The notes beneath the pieces were generated by a model. The model was not told the DNA's origin and ran no database searches. It saw only the letters and a list, made by a program, of their open reading frames with translations. This document shows positions 8,527-17,611 of a stretch of 64,000 nt of DNA, piece after piece. The position numbers were made by a program, and so were the translations under genes. Origin of the DNA: Symploca sp. SIO2C1 (GTDB lineage: Bacteria > Cyanobacteriota > Cyanobacteriia > Cyanobacteriales > Coleofasciculaceae); the NCBI GenBank assembly GCA_010692635.1, contig JAAHGL010000001.1, positions 21,169 through 85,168 on the forward strand, read 5' to 3'. The first letter of the stretch is position 1. Each line of letters starts with the position of its first letter.

Positions 8527-9630
8527 ATGACATTTTCTGCACCAGAACAACCAATCTCCAGAGAACCAAGACGTTTACTAATTACTGGCGGTGCTGGATT
8601 TATTGGCTCGAATTTTGTTCACCATTGGCATGAACAATACCCAAGCGATCGCGTGATTGTGCTTGATGCTCTCACCTATGCAGGAAACCGCCAGAACCTG
8701 GCAGATTTGGCAGGCAATCACAATTTTCGGTTTGTTCAGGGAGATATTTGTAATCGTCCCTTGATAGAGGCTCTGTTGCGGGAAGAAGCAATTGACACAG
8801 TAGCCCACTTTGCTGCTGAATCCCATGTTGATCGTTCTATCTTAGGTCCAGATGCTTTTGTCCGCACTAATGTTGTAGGTACTTTTACTTTATTGGATAG
8901 CTTTCGACAACATTGGGAGCATCAAAAGTTTCCAGAAAAGTTTCGTTTCCTCCATGTTTCTACGGATGAAGTCTATGGTAGCCTCAATCCTGATGACGCT
9001 GGGTTTAGTGAGACTACACCTTATGCTCCCAACAGTCCCTACTCAGCATCCAAAGCTGGCAGTGATCATCTAGCCCGGGCTTATTACCATACCTATGGAA
9101 TGCCTACGATCATCACCAATTGTTCTAATAATTATGGTCCCTATCATTTCCCAGAAAAATTGATCCCTTTAATGTGTATCAATATGCTTATCGGCAAATC
9201 TTTACCAGTCTATGGTGATGGGCAAAACATTCGGGATTGGTTGTATGTGGGAGATCATTGCCGTGCTTTAGATGTGGTGATTCATCAAGGTCAACCGGGT
9301 GAAACCTATAATATTGGTGGCAATAATGAAGTCAAAAATATCGACTTGGTTCATAAGTTGTGTGAACTCATGAATGAGTTAGCACCTGAGTTGCCGATAC
9401 GTCCTACTCAAAAGCTGATTACCTTCGTCAAAGACCGACCCGGGCATGACCGGCGCTATGCTATTGATGCTACTAAAATTAAAACCGAATTGGGTTGGAC
9501 TCCTGCAGAAACTGTAGAAGGAGGACTCCGTCGCACAATTGAATGGTATCTGAATCACCGTGATTGGTGGCAACCTTTGCTATCTCCAGAATATCAAGCT
9601 TATTACCAGCAAGTTTACGCAGTGTCATAG
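8527..9630 (+). CDS. rfbB: dTDP-glucose 4,6-dehydratase
   Basis: Second step of dTDP-rhamnose synthesis: NAD-dependent dehydration of dTDP-glucose. It has the glycine-rich [13 protein letters not shown] near residue 20, [19 protein letters not shown], the SDR motif [11 protein letters not shown] (Tyr-x3-Lys), [15 protein letters not shown] and [10 protein letters not shown]. Length 367 aa from ATG 8527 is typical. A TTG at 8515 lies in frame but adds only four residues. It stands apart from rfbCDA, with the two sulfotransferases between, and a fragment resembling its 5' third lies at 7201-7277, so this locus has rearranged. Confidence 0.95.
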   Translation: MTFSAPEQPISREPRRLLITGGAGFIGSNFVHHWHEQYPSDRVIVLDALTYAGNRQNLADLAGNHNFRFVQGDICNRPLIEALLREEAIDTVAHFAAESHVDRSILGPDAFVRTNVVGTFTLLDSFRQHWEHQKFPEKFRFLHVSTDEVYGSLNPDDAGFSETTPYAPNSPYSASKAGSDHLARAYYHTYGMPTIITNCSNNYGPYHFPEKLIPLMCINMLIGKSLPVYGDGQNIRDWLYVGDHCRALDVVIHQGQPGETYNIGGNNEVKNIDLVHKLCELMNELAPELPIRPTQKLITFVKDRPGHDRRYAIDATKIKTELGWTPAETVEGGLRRTIEWYLNHRDWWQPLLSPEYQAYYQQVYAVS

Positions 9631-9673
9631 AGGAAATGCCTAAGCCAATATTTGATTAATTTATTAATAATTC

Positions 9674-11434
9674 ATGACCAAAAAAATCAATTCTAAAACA
9701 GTCACCCTGGCTATTCTTTTTTGCTTGGGTTTAGCTTTGGTCTTAATTGCTGGGACTTTGCCCAAGATTATTAATTCAGGTAATTCAGCTCAAGATTCAG
9801 GTAATTCAGCCCAAGTAGAAACTGCTAGTCAGAGCAATAACTCAGCTAGTGGTGAACTTGCTCTCGGGACAAACCTGCATGGGATTGCTAATTGGTCAAC
9901 GCAACTCCCTTTTTTGGACGGATTTAAATCTGCGAGGGGATGGATTACTCAGTGCCAAAGAAGAGAACCAAATTGCAGTGGCTCTTGGAATACGGAGGAA
10001 TACGAAAAACTAGACTTAGACGAATATGGCTGGGTTAAATCCCTACCGGCTCCAGAAGAACCTCCAGAGTATACTCGTGTAGCTACAGTCATGTATAAAG
10101 ATGTAGTTCGTTATCCTGGAGGACAATATGTAGCTCTCTATGATGGAGAAGGTACGATCGAATATGGGGCTGATGCTACCAAAGATGAGGCCGCATCAAC
10201 CCCAGGAAGAGATATTATTAATGTCACTCCCTCGAAACGTGGCATACGGCTACTGATTACTGCTACTGACCCCAACAAAACTGGTAACTATATTCGCAAC
10301 ATTCGGGTAGTTCAAGCCAAGTATGAACAGACTTACGAGTCGGAAATATTTAATCCAGATTTTCTCGAAAAAATCAAGAAATTTCAAGCTATCCGCTTTA
10401 TGGATTGGATGGGAACCAATCATTCTCAGCAAGGGGAATGGCAAAATCGAACTAAATTAGCAACAGCCTTCTATCGTAGCAAAACAGGAGGTCCACCAGT
10501 AGAAATCATGGTTGAACTAGCCAATCGGCTCCAAGTTGACCCCTGGTTTAATCTGCCCCATATGGCAACAGATGAATATATGACTAAATTTGCTGAAATA
10601 GTCAAAGATAGTTTAGATCCTAACTTAACAGCTTACTTAGAATACTCTAATGAGGTTTGGAATCCCAATTTTGGGCAATTTCAATGGGTCAAAGATAATG
10701 GTGAAATCTCAGGGCAAAATACCCCTCATCAATCCTATGGGGTAAGAACTGCTCAGATGTGTGATCTGTGGAAAGGTGTGTTTGGGGAACAAAGCAATCG
10801 AGTTAAGTGTGTTATGGGAACTCACACAGCCAATCCCTGGGTAGCAGAGCAAGTTTTAAATTGTGAACAATGGTCAGAAGCTCCCTGCTACAAGCATGGC
10901 ATAGATGCTTTAGCTATAACCGCTTATTTTAGTGGCAGATTAGGTCTGCCTGCATATGAAAGTACCATCGAATCTTGGATAGATAATCCCAATATTGACG
11001 AATTTGAACAAGGCTTAACGCAACTGAAGGATGGTAGTGTTTTAGATCCATCACTGAATAAGAAAAAAGATTTTGGTAGTACTCAAGATTTGCCGCAAAG
11101 ATTTAAAGACTATGGAGCAATTGCCCAAGCCAAGGGATTAGAATTAGTAGTTTATGAAGGTGGCAGCCATGTTGTCGGACGCCAAAAAGTCAAAAACAAT
11201 GAAAAACTTACCAAGTTTTTTATAGAACTGCATAGGAAACCAGAATTTTATGATAGATATATGGAAATGCTCAATGCCTGGAAAGAGCACGAAGGAACAT
11301 GTACTTTATTCATGAATTTTTCTGATATAGGCAAACCTAGTAAATGGGGAAGCTGGGGAGTTTTGGAACATGTAAACGAAGAAAGTTCACCTAGATATGA
11401 TGCACTAATAGACTTTATAGACAAAAATTCTTAA
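9674..11434 (+). CDS. Membrane-anchored or secreted protein resembling clan-A glycoside hydrolases
   Basis: 586 residues. An N-terminal hydrophobic segment (about 9-30, LAILFCLGLALVLIAG) is followed by a short Asn/Ser-rich linker, so the protein is exported and probably anchored. The body opens with LALGTNLHGIANWSTQLPF, a start I associate with cyanobacterial polysaccharide-associated proteins. Two segments look like the catalytic acids of GH clan A: YLEYSNEVWNPNF (Asn-Glu near 325-326) and VVYEGGSHV (Glu near 495). Placed 43 bases after rfbB, it may trim, remodel or bind the polysaccharide made by this locus. The enzyme activity is inference; it might instead only bind carbohydrate. Confidence 0.65.
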   Translation: MTKKINSKTVTLAILFCLGLALVLIAGTLPKIINSGNSAQDSGNSAQVETASQSNNSASGELALGTNLHGIANWSTQLPFLDGFKSARGWITQCQRREPNCSGSWNTEEYEKLDLDEYGWVKSLPAPEEPPEYTRVATVMYKDVVRYPGGQYVALYDGEGTIEYGADATKDEAASTPGRDIINVTPSKRGIRLLITATDPNKTGNYIRNIRVVQAKYEQTYESEIFNPDFLEKIKKFQAIRFMDWMGTNHSQQGEWQNRTKLATAFYRSKTGGPPVEIMVELANRLQVDPWFNLPHMATDEYMTKFAEIVKDSLDPNLTAYLEYSNEVWNPNFGQFQWVKDNGEISGQNTPHQSYGVRTAQMCDLWKGVFGEQSNRVKCVMGTHTANPWVAEQVLNCEQWSEAPCYKHGIDALAITAYFSGRLGLPAYESTIESWIDNPNIDEFEQGLTQLKDGSVLDPSLNKKKDFGSTQDLPQRFKDYGAIAQAKGLELVVYEGGSHVVGRQKVKNNEKLTKFFIELHRKPEFYDRYMEMLNAWKEHEGTCTLFMNFSDIGKPSKWGSWGVLEHVNEESSPRYDALIDFIDKNS

Positions 11435-11625
11435 TAGTTGAATAACTAAATCGAAATCGGCATACTAAAAAAATAGTACAGCGTTTTTCATTTAGATGAG
11501 GTACAAAGAGCCTGGTTTTTGGGAATGGGGAATGGGGAATGGGGAATAGGGAATAGGATCTGTACCTCACTAGACTGAGAAATGCTGTATGAGAATAGTT
11601 TTATTAAACCGATAAAAAGACAAAA

Positions 11626-12714
11626 ATGGTTATTAAGGAGAATGCATTGAAATACCACATAGTCTTAGGTAATCCATTTGATCTAGAAGGTATTAACCAA
11701 GATGCTCAAGCAGGAAAACGTCCTCGACATGTGATGTGGGGATTGAGCCAACAACTAGGGGCAGCTGTTCATCAACCAGGGGGGAACCCAGTATCACTTT
11801 TAGACAAAGTACTTGCCAAGATTACTTCTCGCCCAGAGCATTGGGCACTGGTTCGCAGTCTATCCTCAGAGCTAACCAGTGAAGATTTAGTATTTTGTAC
11901 AGGCGAAGATGTCGGTCTCCCTCTAGGAATCCTGTGCGGTTTCAAGGGAGAAAGACCCAAGCTCGTTGTTACAGTGATGGCACCAGAACGACCGAGGGTG
12001 CGTGCTGCTTTAAAGCTGTTTAGCTTGGCAAATTCAATTGATCTATTTATGACCAATACCCGTCTTAAGGCTGATTTCCTCCGTAAATACTTAAACCTTA
12101 GTGATGAGCGCGTTTACGTGCTTTCTGAACAGACAGATACAAAGTTTTTCACACCAGGTTCAGCCTCACCAGACAAGTCACGACCAATGATTGCTAGTGC
12201 TGGTAGGGAGCAACGGGATTACCAAACCCTCGCTGAGGCTACTCGGGATCTAGACGTTGATGTGAAAGTTTGTGCTCTTGCTCCCAACCCAACTGCAAAG
12301 ACACGAGTGCCTCAAGTCATACCCAACAATATGTCTTTCCACCCCTATGATTGGCCTGAATTTGCACAACTCTATCGCGACGCTGATGTAGTTGTTGTCA
12401 GTCTCCTATATAGCACTTACTCTCCAGGACTTACTAGCTTGATGGAAGCTATGGCTTCTCGACGTCCAGTAGTGATTACTCGGACTCCGGGTTTGGCTGA
12501 GGAACTTATCAAAAAAGGCGTTGTGATTGGCGTTAACCCCGGCGATCCTAATGATATGCAGCAAGGGATCCTAAAATTGCTGAACAATCCCCAGGAAGCT
12601 CAAGCTCAAGCTCAACGAGGTTATGAATTGCTACAGAAGGAACACACTAGCGAACAACATATAGAGAACCTCATCTCAGAGTTTCAAAAACTAACATCGT
12701 CCTCATTCAACTAA
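11626..12714 (+). CDS. Family 4 (GT-B) glycosyltransferase
   Basis: Retaining glycosyltransferase of the group 1 type. The C-terminal half shows IASAGREQRDYQTL, a FHPYDWPEFAQLYRDADVVV segment and SPGLTSLMEAMASRRPVV with GLAEEL, the E-x7-E region that binds the nucleotide-sugar. 362 aa from ATG 11626; however, AAGGAG at 11635-11640 is ideally spaced for an in-frame TTG at 11647, so the mature N-terminus may begin seven residues later. No signal peptide. It lies between the hydrolase-like gene and galE and probably adds a sugar to the same glycan. Confidence 0.82.
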   Translation: MVIKENALKYHIVLGNPFDLEGINQDAQAGKRPRHVMWGLSQQLGAAVHQPGGNPVSLLDKVLAKITSRPEHWALVRSLSSELTSEDLVFCTGEDVGLPLGILCGFKGERPKLVVTVMAPERPRVRAALKLFSLANSIDLFMTNTRLKADFLRKYLNLSDERVYVLSEQTDTKFFTPGSASPDKSRPMIASAGREQRDYQTLAEATRDLDVDVKVCALAPNPTAKTRVPQVIPNNMSFHPYDWPEFAQLYRDADVVVVSLLYSTYSPGLTSLMEAMASRRPVVITRTPGLAEELIKKGVVIGVNPGDPNDMQQGILKLLNNPQEAQAQAQRGYELLQKEHTSEQHIENLISEFQKLTSSSFN

Positions 12715-12720
12715 CCTATA

Positions 12721-12800
12721 ACCGTTAAAAACAAGCTAAATCCTCTTCCCTTCTGCCTTCTGCCTTCTGCCTTCTGCCTTCTGCCTCCTATCTTCTGCCT
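12721..12800. repeat. CTTCTGC heptamer array
   Basis: Tandem CTTCTGC units between the GT4 gene and galE. Similar units recur near 40320-40360. Confidence 0.7.
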
Positions 12801-12837
12801 TGTTTCTTCAGAGCAACATAGAGAGTAAAAAATCCCA

Positions 12838-13845
12838 ATGTCACAAGTACAAGAAACTATTCTAGTTACAGGAGGAGCCGGATACATTGGCTCTCATACT
12901 GTGTTGGCACTCTTAAAGGCAGGCTATGGAGTTGTTGTACTAGATAACCTGGAATACGGGCATCGAGAACTAGTGGAAAATGTTCTCAAGGTTCCTTTAG
13001 TAGTGGGAGACATTAATGATCGTCCAACTCTAGACCGGCTATTTGCTACCCATAACATTACAGCGGTAATGCACTTTGCTGCTTATATTGCCGTGGGAGA
13101 GTCAGTGCAGAACCCAGCCAAATACTACCGTAATAATGTTAGCGGTACACTGACACTTCTAGAAGCAATGGTAGCAGCCAATGTTAAGCGCATTGTTTTT
13201 GCATCAACCTGCTCTATCTACGGAATGCCTAAGCAAGTGCCAATGACAGAGGAACATCCTATTGCTCCAATTAATCCTTACGCTACTACCAAGCGGATGG
13301 TGGAGCAGATACTGTCTGATTTCGATCGCGCTTACGATTTACGCTCAGTAGTGTTTCGCTTCTTCAACGCCTCCGGTGCAGATCCAGAAGGACTATTGGG
13401 TGAAGACCACAACCCAGAAACTCACCTGATTCCCTTAGTACTCTTAACAGCTTTAGGTAAAAGGGAATCAATCTCTATTTGGGGAACTGATTACCCCACA
13501 CCTGACGGCACTTGCCTAAGAGACTATATCCATGTCAGTGACTTAGCAAATGCTTATTTACTAGGACTAAAGTATTTGTCAGAAGGAGGGAAGAGTGAAG
13601 TCTTTAACTTAGGTAATGGCAATGGCTTTTCTGTCAAACAAGTGATTGAAACAGCTGCTTCTGTGACAGGAGTGGAGATTAAAGTATTAGAATGCGATCG
13701 CCGAGTTGGAGATCCACCAGTTTTGGTAGGTAGTTGTGACAAAGCAAAAAACATCTTGGGTTGGCATCCCCAATACTCTGACCTTAGCGATATCATGCTA
13801 CATGCTTGGCAGTGGCATCAAAAGCGTCATAGTGGTCATGAGTAA
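12838..13845 (+). CDS. galE: UDP-glucose 4-epimerase
   Basis: Interconverts UDP-glucose and UDP-galactose, supplying galactose for polysaccharide. The NAD-binding motif is VTGGAGYIGSHTVLALL at residues 9-25, then VMHFAAYIAVGESV, STCSIYG, and the catalytic YATTKRMVE. Also FFNASGADPEG and RDYIHVSDLA, both typical of GalE. Length 335 aa is normal. Its stop is followed at once by a long heptamer array. Confidence 0.93.
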   Translation: MSQVQETILVTGGAGYIGSHTVLALLKAGYGVVVLDNLEYGHRELVENVLKVPLVVGDINDRPTLDRLFATHNITAVMHFAAYIAVGESVQNPAKYYRNNVSGTLTLLEAMVAANVKRIVFASTCSIYGMPKQVPMTEEHPIAPINPYATTKRMVEQILSDFDRAYDLRSVVFRFFNASGADPEGLLGEDHNPETHLIPLVLLTALGKRESISIWGTDYPTPDGTCLRDYIHVSDLANAYLLGLKYLSEGGKSEVFNLGNGNGFSVKQVIETAASVTGVEIKVLECDRRVGDPPVLVGSCDKAKNILGWHPQYSDLSDIMLHAWQWHQKRHSGHE

Positions 13846-13958
13846 TGAGTAATGAGTAATAAGTAATGAGTAATGAGTAATAAGTAATGAGTAATGAGTA
13901 ATAAGTAATAAGTAATGAGTAATAAGTAATAAGTAATGAGTAATAAGTAATAAATAAC
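13841..13958. repeat. Heptamer array AGTAATG / AGTAATA
   Basis: About 16 near-perfect seven-base units between galE and the GT2 gene, the STRR type of repeat known from cyanobacteria. The array itself is open on the minus strand, but that reading is low complexity and not a gene. Confidence 0.9.
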
Positions 13959-13976
13959 AAATTCAGGAGACAAGAG

Positions 13977-14999
13977 GTGAAACAAGTAGGATTAGTTGTT
14001 ATAGGACGCAATGAAGGTGAACGTCTTCGTCAGTGTCTGCTTTCGGTAACGGGAAAAGTAGCTCATATTGTTTATGTTGATTCTGGTTCAACAGATGGCA
14101 GTATTGAGATGGCGCGATCGCTAGGAGTAGATGTAGTTGAACTTGACTTGTCTATCCCTTTTACAGCTGCTCGTGCTAGAAATGAGGGCTTTGCTCATCT
14201 GCTGCAAGCAAATTCACAGATTGAATTTGTCCAGTTTGTGGATGGTGACTGTGAGGTAGTTGAGGGATGGCTCGCTCATGCTCAACGGGAACTTGAGACT
14301 CAACCTGAGGTTGCCGTGGTTTGTGGTCGCCGCCGGGAGCGCTTTCCAGAACAAACTATTTATAACAAATTATGCGATATTGAGTGGGATACACCAGTAG
14401 GCGAAGCCAAAGCTTGTGGTGGGGATTCCATGATGCGCACAGCAGCCTTCCAACAAGTTGATGGTTTTAATTCTACACTGATTGCTGGTGAGGAACCAGA
14501 ACTGTGCGTGCGGTTGCGTGAACAAGGATGGAAGATCCTCCGCCTTGATGCAGAAATGACCCTACATGATGCTCAAATGACTCGTTGGAGTCAGTGGTGG
14601 AAGCGCTTTCTGCGAGGAGGCCATGCTTATGCAGAGGGAGCATGGTTACATGGTCGAAGTCCAGAACGCCATTGGGTAAAGGAAAGCCGGAGCATTTGGT
14701 TCTGGGGTTTGATGATCCCACTACTAGCTTTGGGGACAGCATGGCCTACCCGTGGATTGAGTTTATTGCTATTGGGTGGCTATCCTATGATGGCTTATCG
14801 TATCTATCGCTATTATCTACAACAACGGGGTCTTAACTCAAAGGCAGCTCTACTTTATGCTGTATCTTGTATGCTGGGCAAGTTTCCCCAATTACAAGGT
14901 CAGATGCAGTTTCACCTAAGCAGGTTGTTGGGACGGCGTTCTTCATTAGTTGAGTACAAGACAGCAGCAACAATGGGTGATGCGGAACTAACTTCTTGA
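13977..14999 (+). CDS. Family 2 glycosyltransferase with C-terminal membrane segments
   Basis: 340 residues. The GT-A fold starts with GLVVIGRNEGERLRQCL, then YVDSGSTDGS, a long helix region AARARNEGF, QFVDGDCEV (the DxD-like motif) and GEEPELCVRLREQGW. The C-terminal third has a basic RFLRGGHAYAEG followed by two hydrophobic stretches (about 236-255 and 260-280), so it is likely membrane associated. Start is GTG 13977, well placed after AGGAG. The acceptor is unknown; position suggests surface polysaccharide. Confidence 0.85.
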   Translation: MKQVGLVVIGRNEGERLRQCLLSVTGKVAHIVYVDSGSTDGSIEMARSLGVDVVELDLSIPFTAARARNEGFAHLLQANSQIEFVQFVDGDCEVVEGWLAHAQRELETQPEVAVVCGRRRERFPEQTIYNKLCDIEWDTPVGEAKACGGDSMMRTAAFQQVDGFNSTLIAGEEPELCVRLREQGWKILRLDAEMTLHDAQMTRWSQWWKRFLRGGHAYAEGAWLHGRSPERHWVKESRSIWFWGLMIPLLALGTAWPTRGLSLLLLGGYPMMAYRIYRYYLQQRGLNSKAALLYAVSCMLGKFPQLQGQMQFHLSRLLGRRSSLVEYKTAATMGDAELTS

Positions 15000-15335
15000 G
15001 TTCAAGGAGTAGTAATCGCGATCGCATCTTCCAAGAGAAGAAAGGTTATGACAGGCAAGATGCCTGTTCCACAAGTTATTGAAGATAGGTGCAACAGTCT
15101 CTGATAAATCTTTGTGTTCTTTGTGCCTTTGTGGTTTTTCCTAAAAGGCGGTCATGATATGGCTAGGGGTTGTAAATTGTCGAAAATGCCCACCCTAAAT
15201 CTTACTGCTGCTCGTCCCAGTTTCCCTGACGGAGTGACAAAAGAGCAATAGATATAATTGTGATGTCACTGTTGATCTTCTCAAAAATCATGTTGAGAAT
15301 CAAGGGAAAAAAGGGGGGAAACGTAGACACCGATA
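15000..15335. other. Intergenic stretch upstream of the cyclase gene
   Basis: No gene seen. It holds a dispersed ACAGGCAAGATGCCTGT palindrome (about 15051-15067) and a CTTTGTGTTCTTTGTGCC run (about 15113-15140), the reverse of the ACAAAG-rich repeat found at 37788 and 39062. A purine-rich run (AAGGGAAAAAAGGGGGG) precedes the cyclase start. Confidence 0.55.
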
Positions 15336-16874
15336 ATGAGCGATGAAAATTCCGACCAAAGTGTCATTGTCATTGTTGATGACAACCCCACTAATTTGGG
15401 GGTATTATTTGACTTTTTGCATGATTCTGGCTTTAAAGTCTTAGTAGCTCAGGATGGTGAGAGTGCCATCCAAAAAGTTGAATATGCCTATCCCGATCTT
15501 ATTTTGCTAGATGTTATGATGCCGGGAATTGATGGTTTTGAAACTTGTTGCCGTCTCAAAGCTAAAGCATCAACCAAAGACATCCCAGTGATTTTTATGA
15601 CTGCCCTTTCCGAGACAGTGGACAAAGTCAAAGGTTTCAATCTCGGTGCGGTGGATTATATTACCAAGCCAGTGCAGCAGGAAGAAGTCATAGCTAGAGT
15701 CACTACTCATCTGAAGATCCAGAAACTGCAAAAGAAATCGCGAGAACAAAATGTCCAGCTGCAACAAGAGATTAAGGAAAGACAACGAACAGAGGAATCC
15801 CTGCGACAAACTGAGGCAAAATATCGCAGCATCTTTGAAAATGCCAGCGAAGGTATCTTTCAGACGATACCTGGGGGAGGCTATATAACTGCTAATCCTG
15901 CACTAGCAAAGATTTTGGGCTACGATTCTCCCAAAGAACTGATGGAGACAATCACGAATATCGACGAGCAGCTTTATGTAAATCCCAGTAGTCGAGAAGA
16001 TCTAGCCACTCTTCTGCAAAGAGATGATGTCTTGACTGATGTCGAGTCTGAGGTTTATCACAAAAATGGTCGCACTATTTGGATTTCGGAGAATATACGC
16101 GCTGTTAAAGATATGAGTGGCAATTTGCTTTACTACGAAGGCACTGTTACTGATATTTCAGAACGCCGGCAGACAGAATTTGTTTTGCGCCTAGCGCGAA
16201 AAAAGGCGGAACTCCTGCTGCTTAATATCTTGCCCCAACCGATCGCAGAGCGCTTGAAAAAGGATAAAGGGACGATTGCTGAGAATTTTGAAGAAGTAAC
16301 TGTAATGTTTGCTGATTTAGTTAACTTTACCAACTTCTCAACTCAAACCTCTCCCAAAGAACTAGTGGAACTTCTCAATCAGATTTTCTCAAAGTTTGAC
16401 CGACTAGCCCAACACCATGGTGTAGAGAAAATTAAGACAATTGGGGATGCCTATATGGCAGTCGCCGGTTTACCTACACCTAGTCCCAATCATGCTCAAG
16501 CGATCGCTCAAATGGCGCTGGATATGCAAGAGGCAATTACCCAATTTAACACCGAAACTAATGAAAACTTTAGTCTTAGAATTGGGATCAATAGTGGTCC
16601 GGTGGTTGCTGGAGTAATTGGTATCAGAAAATTCAGCTATGATCTATGGGGTGATACCGTAAATACCGCTAGTCGTATGGAATCGCATGGTATACCAGGT
16701 TACATTCAAGTAACAGCCGCCACTTATGAGCTATTAAAAGATCAATATGTATTTGATAAGCGTGGTCCTATTGAGATCAAAGGCAAGGGACAAATGATCA
16801 CTTATATACTTGAGGGAGCAAGAGAGCAAGCAACGATCGCATCTTCCTCTGAGAATGAAAACAGTATTTTTTAA
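15336..16874 (+). CDS. Response regulator - PAS - class III adenylate cyclase
   Basis: 512 residues, soluble. REC domain 8-125 with acidic pair D15/D16, phospho-acceptor D59 in LLDVMMPG and K111 in YITKP. A short coiled coil leads to a PAS/PAC domain (about 150-275, SIFENASEGIFQT through YYEGTVTDISE). The cyclase domain runs from about 300: VMFADLVNFTNFS carries the first metal Asp, EKIKTIGDAYMAVAG the second. The purine-selecting positions are Lys (in EKIKTIGD) and Asp (in YDLWGDTVN), the pair for ATP, and the transition-state Asn/Arg are present in TVNTASRM. So it should make cAMP when its REC domain is phosphorylated. No partner kinase is nearby. A link to the adjacent polysaccharide genes is only positional. 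Confidence 0.92.
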   Translation: MSDENSDQSVIVIVDDNPTNLGVLFDFLHDSGFKVLVAQDGESAIQKVEYAYPDLILLDVMMPGIDGFETCCRLKAKASTKDIPVIFMTALSETVDKVKGFNLGAVDYITKPVQQEEVIARVTTHLKIQKLQKKSREQNVQLQQEIKERQRTEESLRQTEAKYRSIFENASEGIFQTIPGGGYITANPALAKILGYDSPKELMETITNIDEQLYVNPSSREDLATLLQRDDVLTDVESEVYHKNGRTIWISENIRAVKDMSGNLLYYEGTVTDISERRQTEFVLRLARKKAELLLLNILPQPIAERLKKDKGTIAENFEEVTVMFADLVNFTNFSTQTSPKELVELLNQIFSKFDRLAQHHGVEKIKTIGDAYMAVAGLPTPSPNHAQAIAQMALDMQEAITQFNTETNENFSLRIGINSGPVVAGVIGIRKFSYDLWGDTVNTASRMESHGIPGYIQVTAATYELLKDQYVFDKRGPIEIKGKGQMITYILEGAREQATIASSSENENSIF

Positions 16875-16948
16875 TTGCTAATTGCTAATTGCTAATTGCT
16901 AATTGTTAATTGTCTCCCCAGCTCCCCCATCTCCCAGCTAAAAGTTCC

Positions 16949-17611
16949 TTAATCGTAGTCCAAGTGTTCAACTTGTCTACTATCTAAATGATGAGGCATA
17001 AATTCAGGGCGACGCCTAGGTGTCATCGAGGGTGGCAAAGCCGTGTATGGGTTTTGAACTACATAGGTTGTACGAGGTGGGCGCTGTTGTTTGGAAAGCA
17101 AAGCTAAAGCTGAGATTACAACAATACCGCCACTAACAGTAACTGCCATACCTCCTAATCCCCAAACTAGCCCTGGAAGGATTACATTCTCTTTCTCTTG
17201 CTTTTGTTCAAAGGCTGGAGCAACTGATGATGGAACCCCTATCTGTGAGGGTAAAGTATTGATGTCAGCCTGTGCTGTTAGATTATCAATGAGCAACTGC
17301 TGATTTTGTAATTGAGCTTTGAGCTGCTCAATTTCATCTGTTTGCCTCTCAAGTACAGCTGTAACCTGTTCTGGATTAAGCAGCTGCTGCTGTCCAAACA
17401 TATCTGAACCCGGTGAAGCAGGAGTCCGGAGTGGCGGTGTTGTTAAATAAGGATTAGAGGTATCGTAGGGATTGGTATTAGTCTGTGGGATGGGCAGTGA
17501 GCGGGCAGTAGGCAATTGCATTGCCCCGGTATTGTCTCCTCCCTTAAGTACAAATAGAGCAGCTACCCCAGCTAGCGCCGCTCCCGTCAAAAAAGCCATA
17601 CTATCACTCAT
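16949..17611 (-). CDS. Hypothetical protein with two membrane segments
   Basis: 220 residues, not recognised by name. An N-terminal hydrophobic segment (about 6-23, LTGAALAGVAALFVLKGG), a Pro/Thr/Asn-rich linker, a predicted coiled coil (about 80-115, VTAVLERQTDEIEQLKAQL), and a second membrane segment near 148-170 (VWGLGGMAVTVSGGIVVIS). The C-terminus is Pro/Arg-rich. The layout suggests a loop between two membrane anchors. It converges on the cyclase gene and is probably monocistronic. I cannot assign a function. Confidence 0.65.
   Translation of the reverse strand: MSDSMAFLTGAALAGVAALFVLKGGDNTGAMQLPTARSLPIPQTNTNPYDTSNPYLTTPPLRTPASPGSDMFGQQQLLNPEQVTAVLERQTDEIEQLKAQLQNQQLLIDNLTAQADINTLPSQIGVPSSVAPAFEQKQEKENVILPGLVWGLGGMAVTVSGGIVVISALALLSKQQRPPRTTYVVQNPYTALPPSMTPRRRPEFMPHHLDSRQVEHLDYD

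Noticed and set aside
13841..13958. Possible CRISPR array
   Set aside because: Seven-base units with no spacers; STRR-type repeats.
13793..14011. Minus-strand frame with repeated ITYYSLL
   Set aside because: It is the AGTAATG heptamer array and overlaps two real genes.
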